Positions 56,844-64,000 of a DNA stretch of 64,000 nt are shown here, piece after piece (position 1 is the stretch's first letter; the number at the start of each line of letters is the position of its first letter). The stretch is from Toxonevra muliebris. Taxonomy: Eukaryota > Arthropoda > Insecta > Diptera > Pallopteridae. Below the pieces are notes generated by a model that made no database searches, was not told the DNA's origin, and saw nothing but the letters and a program-made list of their open reading frames with translations. Made by a program: the position numbers and the translations under genes. Location: assembly GCA_963691655.1 (NCBI GenBank), contig OY829329.1, positions 59,905,408 to 59,969,407 on the forward strand. Direction: 5' to 3'.

Positions 56844-57049
56844 CCTTAGAAAGGCAACAGAGATGACCAGTCACCCCACTACTTCTTAAAAGCACTGCGC
56901 AGGGAGTTGCGTTAACTGCATTTAATAAAAATAAGAAACAATGCATTTTTATTGAAGTAAATAAATGATTTTATAATAAATAAGTTTGATTTTTACTGTT
57001 TAACATTTTTGCTATTTACTCAGATAAAAAAAGTGTTGCCTTTCTAAGG
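56844..57049. mobile_element. Small TTAA-flanked MITE, piggyBac-like
   Basis: CCTTAGAAAGGCAACA and its inverse end a 206-bp element flanked by TTAA (56840-56843, 57050-57053). It is noncoding. Confidence 0.75.
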
Positions 57050-57052
57050 TTA

Positions 57053-58876
57053 ATATACAAAGCAAAATTTTTATAATGCCGTGGTTTGCTATCATTTTCA
57101 CTACATTTTGTTTATACATTTATTGAAACCTAGATTCCTTATTACTTATCATTTTGTATTGTTTTTATATTTTAAAAAATATTTAATTTTAATGCAATCT
57201 AACTAACCGAATTCAAAACCTATCAAACGCTTGTGTTTGCTACGGCGACTTCTCTGCTTGTATGGTATAGTCGATCTCCACACGTTTAACGCCAACAAAT
57301 AATTCAGCCACGAATAAATGTACACACACATTTTGTTTTCGTATGTTTCGTTTGTATGTGTGAGTAAATTGATCGAAACATAAACATACAAACTCCGCTC
57401 GTGTCTTAATTTCTCCCTCTCTTCTACTCTTTGTTGTTTAGAGTAGCACAGTCAAGCCGCGCAGTAGTGTGAGCGAGAGGGGAACTGGACGTTACAGTAT
57501 CTTACATCTTACATCTTACGATACAGTTATTCTTACATTTTACACATTTGAAATTTTGCCCATACCGTGAGCTAAAATGTTTACACATCAAAAAAAAAAA
57601 AAACAATTTTGTCACGTTCACTTTATTATTTACTTTTTTTTATTTATTTCATATATACACTTTTCGCGGATCGCACTTGAAAAGGCGGAAATTGTACGAT
57701 CTGCCGCGCTTTGCATAATCGGCCTACAGCTCTCTGACTTTAACCTGACGGCTAGGGTTCTAGAGTGAAGCAAAAGGACGCAATCAATTGCCTTCATTCA
57801 TATCTGTCTTGTGCTAGTATTAGATCAAACTTAGGCTCATAGAACTAGTTTTGGTTTCCAGAAATTGTTTCCCAGGTATTCGCTAAGCTCCTTCTCCCTT
57901 GACTTCTTTAAGTGCTACAGTCAATAGCGTTTCTTGGAAACAGCCTCATTCTGTATTTTGTAACACAAGTAATGCTAGAATTTACTATACCACGATTCGT
58001 TCTAAAATTTTTTTGCCAATCCCATTTGATTCCCTCATTTTCTGTCCATTAAATGCCGTTGAAAATCTCCGTCCACATAAAAAAATTCATAATTCTAGCT
58101 TAGTGTTCTAGTTGCATTCGTATATTCATTTGTCCAATATCGTTTATTCCCCATTCAGTGAATGTTAATAGTTTTAATATAATCTTGGTTTCAGTTTCTA
58201 ATATAGGTTTCTTCTTACTTCTTTCACATCAATTTTCAAATATTTCATCTTAAAATTTTGACGGCTTCATTCAGACGTTATCGGTTGAACGGTTTCAAGT
58301 TCGCGGGCAGCTTAACAGTTCCTATGCTATTGTGAATAGTAACCGAAGAAGAGGAAGAATAAAATAATCAGTTTTTCTTTTCTGCAAAAGTTTAAAGTTT
58401 AGTGTGAGTTAGTTCGCGTTTATTTTAATAAAAATTTAGATTAAAAAAATGTGTGATAAAGTGCAAAACAAATGTGTGATAGTTAAACAAATGTGTGATA
58501 AAGTGCAAGATGTTTTAAATTCAACCACTAAATGGAGAAGTAGTGAATTTATTTAAAATCTGCAAATATAAATTTTTGCCAGTTCCTTCAGAATGGTTTT
58601 TGTATGTTCTAAAATAAAATGTGAAAGTGTTTGGTGTTTTAGGGCTGTGTACTTGTTTGTCAAGAAAATTATACAGATTTTTGTTAGGATTATTCAACTG
58701 AAATAACAGATCGAAAAATCGCATGAAAAGAAAATATGAAATAGCATCAAAATAGGCAAGTAAGTACAGAAATATTCAATATATTTTCAATATAAATTTT
58801 CTATATTTTGGCGGAAGTATCCCCTGCAAGAATTAATACATACATAATAATTGGCCGGAAGCTATATAAAACACAC
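57053..58876. other. Intergenic, possible promoter-like stretches
   Basis: A more GC-rich stretch at 57405-57540 (AGAGTAGCACAGTC, then TTACATCTTACATCTTAC) and one at 58260-58330 (CATTCAGACGTTATCGGTTG) look like fly promoter or leader DNA. No coding exon could be tied to them. A leader of a gene lying beyond the window is possible but unproven. Confidence 0.25.
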
Positions 58877-59081
58877 ATATCGATGGTCATGCGTTGACGC
58901 TTCGTAAGTACTTTTTCACCACTTTTGGAAGACAATCCCCAAAACATTTTTTCATATTTAAAATGATTTAAAAAACAATTTTACATACTCCTTCTGTACA
59001 TTTACTTATTGCTTTTTTCTTGCCTATTCCAAAAGTGGTGAAAAACTACTTATGAGGGGTCAACGTATGACCATCGATATC
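58877..59081. mobile_element. Foldback MITE with about 54-bp arms
   Basis: ATATCGATGGTCATGCGTTG through TTTTTCACCACTTTTGGAA on the left matches the inverse on the right with a few differences, leaving a centre of about 100 bp. The outer TA could be the target duplication of a Tc1/mariner-type MITE. Confidence 0.75.
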
Positions 59082-59368
59082 CATTTATATTTGCACGATC
59101 TTTTTTTGTGTGCAACAAAAAAAAAGTAGAATTTATAATTTTGTCAAAAAATTAGTCTTTTGATTTTGAAAATGCTTTGGGGGGGGGAAACTATTTTCCT
59201 TGGATAGATGGGCCCACCATCGTAGAAACCGAAATGATCATCGTGTGCCAATTTAATTCGGAAGAAATAATTTATTAAGAAAAATATAGGCATATTATAT
59301 GTATAATTTAGTTAGTAAATATATAATTGTTTAAAAAAAAAAAATAAAGAAAAAAAAAAGATTTTCTT

Positions 59369-59450
59369 CGCAGTCGGTAGGATTCGAACCTACGCTCCCA
59401 GAGGGAATCTGATTTCTAGTCAGACGCCTTAACCGCTCGGCCACGACTGC
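59369..59450 (-). tRNA. tRNA-Ser-AGA: tRNA-Ser(AGA), second copy
   Basis: The reverse complement is identical over 82 nt to the gene at 49732-49813, with anticodon AGA at 59415-59417. An A-rich run on the plus strand (59330-59360) supplies the T-run terminator downstream of it. Flanking DNA is unrelated to that of the first copy. Confidence 0.97.
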
Positions 59451-60669
59451 ATTTTATAAACTCAACGCTAAAATACTACAACAACATGTGGCCATAATTA
59501 AATAGTTGTAGTTGTGAATTCCTATTGATATAACAGTTTAAATAGCACACTCTACTGGAAGGTAATGCAGTGCAACGGTGGCCACTGCATTAACTCTGGT
59601 TTCTTATGTTGTTTGGTCTCAGTTTAGTTAACAACCTATTACACTTACTTATCAATTATTTTGTGAAAACAAGAAGATAATAACTGCTAATACGAATCCA
59701 AAGCAAACGATATACAAGAACTTGTTGGTTCAACTTATCATTTCTTCTAATCGATTTTATGTCAAAGTTCTTAACGAAAATTCTGCTCTTTCAGGCAAAC
59801 GAGACTTTCTTCTTTCTAAATTAGAGTTTAAGTTAAAATTTTCACTAAGCAACTAGTCCTAAGTCTACCCAAATTATTTCTTTTTCTCAATTTGCTTTCA
59901 TTATTATCAATACAATTTTTTAATCTTACAATAAATACTTAAACTAAGGTTTGTTGGTTTGTTTAAAAATCAATTTTTTTATGTTTCAATGCAAATTGTT
60001 TCAAATTATGTTAATGAGACCCTTAGCCCTTTTCACACAGCTCTTTACTTATGTTTATGTATATCGTTTTAGGTGGCTACATTTCTTTAGTCAATGTAAT
60101 TTTTCCTTGTCTTCGATGTATAAGCCTAGGTACAGAAATTCATAAGAGTCTAAATTTGAGGGTATTTCTTATGCACTGTAATTCCTTTTGGCATGATTTG
60201 TACCCTTAGTTAAATTTTTGTCAACCAAACAAGTAAGTGCAGGAACACTAAGTAAGCGAGTAACAAGAGTCTTGCTATTTAAAGAGTCGCGCAAATACCC
60301 TACGTTCGCTTTTGATATCGTTGGGCAAAGTGTGTAGGAAGTAAAACCGTCAAATTTCATTTGAAATGTTTGTGCCATATTTTTCCATATCTCAACATTA
60401 AATCAATATTATTGATAAATAAAAACAAAGGAAGAAGCAGAAATGTCGTCAACCCGCATACGTACGTACCATACGTATGCAATTGAAAATAATTAACTTT
60501 ACGCACTTGTGCCTGTGTGTATACAGTGAGGGGCAAAGGGAATAACAACATTAGCAGCAAGGTTAAGTGGGAATGCACTTTGCGGTGGAGCGAGCATTCT
60601 TTTAAGATAAGCACAGATAACGCAATGAAGCATTTTTGCGATAATTGAATATTAATATTTAACGAGATG
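59451..60669. other. Intergenic DNA upstream of the Kazal gene
   Basis: No gene recognised. Minus-strand open frames near 60169-60704 show no domain. Regulatory elements for the Kazal gene probably lie in the right half, but none can be named. Confidence 0.5.
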
Positions 60670-60677
60670 TATATAAA
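60670..60677 (+). promoter_or_regulatory. TATA box of the Kazal gene
   Basis: TATATAAAA lies about 80 bases before the start codon. An initiator-like AACAGT occurs about 20-30 bases downstream, which predicts a short leader of about 50-60 bases. Confidence 0.7.
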
Positions 60678-60754
60678 ATGCGAGCAAATGGAACAGTAGA
60701 GCAACAGTTTGCAAACTGTAATCGATAGAAGAAGATAACTAAATTATAATAAAA

Positions 60755-61360
60755 ATGAAAAATCTTTGCGTAATATTTTTGGCTTTATTGGCTTTTTCTA
60801 ATGCCACACCTACGAATAATGAAAATCAAAATAGTAATAGTGATTTTCAAGTGCCACAGTGTCCAAGTGCTTGCCCAAGAATTTTAGATCCAGTATGCGC
60901 AGCAACAGGAACTGGTAATGATAATAGTTATAAATACTTTCACAATGAATGCTTGATGCGTTACGAAAGCTGTCGCTCAGGAAATGGTAAGCAACATTTT
61001 TCAACAAATTTTTCTTTAATATGCTTGTATGTATTTATTTTATTTTTGTACTTACTTTCTTTAGGTTGGACTCTAACACAAATGTCACTATGCCTACAAC
61101 AAATGGATCCAATTGTGCGTGAGGAATGCATACGTCCTTGTCATTTTATTTATGATCCTATTTGTGCTACTAATGGTCAGGTTAATGAGATCTTTGGCAA
61201 TGATTGTGTTTTTGAAATGGAAAATTGTTTGGCAAATGGAAGTGAGTAATCAAATTAATCTTAATGTTTATATGCATTTGGCTACATATTTGTTTTTACT
61301 GCTTTATTTGTTATCTTTTTAGAATGGATTCAAACACGTGATGGTGTATGCGGGCTTTAA
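60755..61360 (+). CDS. Secreted two-domain Kazal-type serine protease inhibitor (3 exons)
   Basis: Exons are 60755-60986, 61065-61241 and 61323-61360; introns are GT-AG and phases close to 148 aa. Residues 1-17 (MKNLCVIFLALLAFSNA) are a clear signal peptide. A short Asn-rich linker follows, then two six-Cys Kazal domains: CPSACPRILDPVCA...NECLMRYESC...SLC at about 38-88, and CIRPCHFIYDPICATNG...NDCVFEMENC...VC at about 98-146. By the family rule that P1 is two residues after the second Cys, domain 1 has Arg (trypsin-like target) and domain 2 has Phe (chymotrypsin-like target). Introns fall inside or at the end of the domains. The compact TATA-driven gene looks like one expressed strongly in one tissue, for example gut, salivary or reproductive gland; that is inference. 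I cannot name the orthologue. Confidence 0.9.
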
Positions 61361-61436
61361 ATTTTAAGTTTAACAATGATTAAATTTTTTATTATTATTA
61401 TTGTAAATTATTATATATTAAAATTATTGTGTTTAA

Positions 61437-61442
61437 AATAAA
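61437..61442 (+). promoter_or_regulatory. Poly(A) signal of the Kazal gene
   Basis: AATAAA 77 bases after the stop, followed by T-rich sequence. Confidence 0.7.
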
Positions 61443-61510
61443 CAGAAATATTTTTGAAATTAATTTAAAGTTGATGTCTAAATTAAAAGTTCACTAAAAT
61501 ATATCCTACA

Positions 61511-63036
61511 CAGGGCCGTAGCCAGGTTTTTTTTTCCGGGGGTGGGGGGGGAGGGTTTCATTCGAAGAAAATATTCATAAATAATTTTTATGAAACTGAT
61601 GTTTAAATAAATAAATTAGATGCGATGTTGCATTTGATGGGCCCTATCAGTCAAGGGACAAGAGTGGATAAATGCCTTGAAGCTTTAGGAATTTTTCTTT
61701 CCGAGTTTTTTTTTTTAATCTTAACCTAAAAAAATGGCCGGAAATTACAAAAAATTCACAGAATAATCAATTTCAATTTTTTCAAATAAATATTATTCAA
61801 TGTGAATTCCAATGCATTTTTCTAACGTCAAGGACATAATTTCTATAACTCCTTGACTTTCCATTACCCAAAGTTAAAATAATGACCAATAAGTCAAAAA
61901 ATATTCAGAGGCTAATTTTTTCAAATGATTATCAGTGGGAATTCGGGCCATTATCAATTATGAGGAACCCGGATGAAGTTGGCATATATTCCCTAAATTC
62001 ATGCAGTCACAGCATTAAAAGGGATCTTCCGAATTGGGGTGCTCTGAGCAATAATGGGTTACAGAATTAATTACATTTTAAGATTGTCTCCAAAAACTTT
62101 GAAGCTGATCCAATAACACTGCCCTGCATGGGTTTGGCGAATAATATGGTTCCAAGTGTTTGCGAATGAATTTTTCATGCTGAAAATAAATCTGAGGTCA
62201 GAAACTTCGCATTACGTCGCGTTTTAGAAAAATTGGGACTGAAATCCCTAAAAATATCGTTTTAAGCCATTTTTGAGAAATTATAGAGCTGAACCCTGAC
62301 GTGCTAAAAACTTCGAAAATTAGGATTTAAAGGCTAAATCATGCCCTTTCAAATAATCCCTAAGTCATATTGTTTTCATGCGCCCTTAAAGCAGGGGATG
62401 TGTTTATGTCTACGGGTGCTGGAACAAATTTACAAAGAACAGATTTTATCTTACTCACACCCACAGCCAGACATAATGAAAAGTGCAGTGGTCCGGAATG
62501 ATTTACAAATCTGCAGTCAGATTTTAAAAATTCAAAATTCCGAATCAAATATGGCGGACAAGTTTAGCATAATAAAAAATTGCTTTGTATTAATTTTCAC
62601 ATAAGTCTAATTTTACAAGGATCCGACAGTTTTTTCTATTTTTTTATAAATTTTTAAACTTTTTAAAATGTTTCACGACGAAGCTTTAAATGAAAAACAG
62701 TTACTGACATAGAAAAACTAAGAATGCAGGATACATCAGCATCACCTTCTATTTTTGCGTCCGAAATCAAGCCTCATGTCAAAGAAAATAAATCAGATTT
62801 GGTCGCATAGTGTAACTAAGATTTAAAATTTACTTGACTTTTTAGAAAAAAACCGATGGAAGTACAAAATATTCAAAAATCGTCCAATAGATTTTATTTT
62901 CTACTTTTTTCCCATCCACTGGAAATGAATATAAAAAATTAGAAGACATTTTTCACATTTCGGGGGGGGGGGGGGGGAGGGGGGGGTAAGGGGGATTGTC
63001 AGAACCCCCAAAACCTCCCCCCTAAATACGGCCTTG
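61511..63036. mobile_element. hAT-like element B, copy 2 (1.5 kb)
   Basis: The ends CAGGGCCGTAGCC and inverse CAAGGCCGTATTTAG match the nested copy at 47238-48180. A shared inner block includes GATTATCAGTGGGAATTCGG near 61930. It has long G tracts near both ends (about 61538-61555 and 62960-62995). The 8-bp flanks (ATCCTACA, ATATGTAG) do not match, so the duplication is eroded or the ends were rearranged. No transposase was recognised. It ends about 1.7 kb downstream of the Kazal stop. Confidence 0.82.
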
Positions 63037-63089
63037 ATATGTAGGATTCCTACATATACTTGTACCCAGCTTTGATTATGAAGATTCTA

Positions 63090-63880
63090 ATTTCAGTGGT
63101 TAAACTGCTCAAAGGTTCATATTCATAAATTTGATTGCCTCCGATTGTTTTTAATTGTACTACATTTAACTGCCTCTGAATGCATATTGCAGCTTTTGAC
63201 TACTTGCCTTTGATAGCGTCTAACTGTATCTGACAGTATTTCGGCTGCCTTTGATTTTATATAATTATCTGTTTTTGGTTTCTGTCAGTATTTGACTGCG
63301 TTCAGTTTCCTCTGATTTCTTCTGACTGCATATGCAGCTTTTCCTAATGCCTCTAACTGCTTTCCCTTGTACCCTCTTTTGAACATGAACATGGCTACCT
63401 CTGACTACATTTGATTGCCTTTGATGGTTTCTGACTGCATCTGCAATTTGATTCTTATTTTCTCTAACTACCTCTGGCTGCCCTCTTAAAACCTGACAAT
63501 CTTTGCCTGCGATTGATTGCATCTAAATGCATTTGATGTCCTATGTCTTTGACTACCTCTAATCGATTTTGAATGGCTCTGACTGCTCTCGTTTGCTTTG
63601 TATTTCTTGATTGTATCTGTATCTGACTGTATGCGATTGCCTTTGAGTACCTATGGATGCATGATTTTAATTCTGATAGTGTCCGAATTCATCTGATTGG
63701 CTCTTGCTATCTCTGGTCTCTTTGTTTTTTTGTCGATGAATGTCTTTTATTTGGTCTGAATACTTATAATTGGCTCTGATAGAAATGAATTACTTTTGAT
63801 TGAGTTTGATTGCTGATTGCCTCTGATTTCCCCTGTATGCCTTTGCTTGCTATTTATTGTTTTGTCTGCTTTTAGACGCG
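63090..63880. repeat. TGATTGCCTCTGACTGC degenerate repeat block
   Basis: Nearly the whole interval is built from mutated copies of phrases such as TTTGATTGCCTCTGACTGCA with irregular spacing. It resembles the block at 20950-23700. It is noncoding; the minus-strand frame at 63265-63522 is a by-product. Confidence 0.7.
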
Positions 63881-64000
63881 GAAACTTGTTTCTGGAAACT
63901 GTTAGAAACTGTTGGAAACAGGAGGTGAGCCGAAAGCCATATTCCCCCTCTTGCCATCACATTTGACAGTTTCCAGAATTAAGTTTTCTCGTCTAAAATC

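Noticed and set aside
58260..58740. First exon of an unseen downstream gene
   Set aside because: The leader-like composition is suggestive, but there is no splice partner or coding part in the window.
1..64000. CRISPR arrays, bacterial operons or rRNA genes
   Set aside because: No regular spacer-repeat array, ribosome-binding-site gene cluster or rRNA-like block was seen; the window is animal nuclear DNA.

Overview
This is a window of nuclear DNA from an insect, most likely a higher fly. A tephritid fruit fly is my guess, from the look of the proteins and repeats, and it is not proven by the sequence. The support is AT-rich DNA, GT-AG introns, a Rieske protein and an ABHD2-type hydrolase close to fly versions, and abundant Tc1, mariner, hAT, piggyBac-like and RNase H-bearing LINE debris. 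No bacterial operons, CRISPR arrays or rRNA genes were seen.

Three protein genes and two tRNA genes can be supported, all three protein genes on the plus strand. (1) RFeSP, the Rieske iron-sulfur subunit of mitochondrial complex III, has three exons at 933-2193 (228 aa). (2) An ABHD2-family alpha/beta hydrolase (Drosophila Hydr2-like) has six coding exons between 5385 and 50083 (401 aa), with all splice phases consistent. Its first coding intron is about 40.2 kb (5540-45763), so it takes up most of the window. (3) A small secreted double Kazal-type protease inhibitor has three exons at 60755-61360 (148 aa), with a TATA box and a poly(A) signal. Two sequence-identical tRNA-Ser(AGA) genes lie in opposite orientation, one inside the last intron of the hydrolase gene (49732-49813, +) and one between genes (59369-59450, -).

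The rest is mostly transposable elements in various states of decay. Intron 1 of the hydrolase gene carries, in order: a Tc1-like element with a TTAA-flanked MITE nested in it (6.5-8.9 kb); a Tc1-like element with doubled terminal repeats (10.8-12.5 kb); a TTA-flanked MITE (13 kb); a hAT MITE (14.8 kb); a Harbinger-like remnant (16.9-17.7 kb); a 1.4 kb hAT-like element with a perfect 8-bp target duplication (19.3-20.7 kb); an unclassified hairpin-ended element (24.7 kb); another Tc1-like element with doubled termini (26-27.6 kb); a mariner fragment fused to a second copy of the hairpin-ended element (28.4-29.3 kb); a minus-strand LINE carrying a SINE insertion with a perfect 13-bp target duplication (29.4-31.2 kb); LINE pieces (33.7, 36.9 kb); an unclassified 1.4 kb element with 5-bp target duplications (35-36.5 kb); a nearly intact DD37D Tc1/mariner element (38.3-39.6 kb); a LINE (40.7-42.6 kb); and a dead mariner (42.8-44.0 kb). 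The last hydrolase intron holds a second copy of the 5-bp-duplication element, interrupted by a hAT-like element whose longer relative sits at 61.5-63.0 kb. The downstream region adds three more TTAA-flanked MITEs, a foldback MITE and a third copy of the hairpin-ended element.

The most interesting points are an apparent SINE/LINE pair sharing a 3' end that finishes in CCTAA repeats, the precise nested insertions that give a relative chronology, two element families that I cannot place, and a tRNA gene inside a protein-gene intron.
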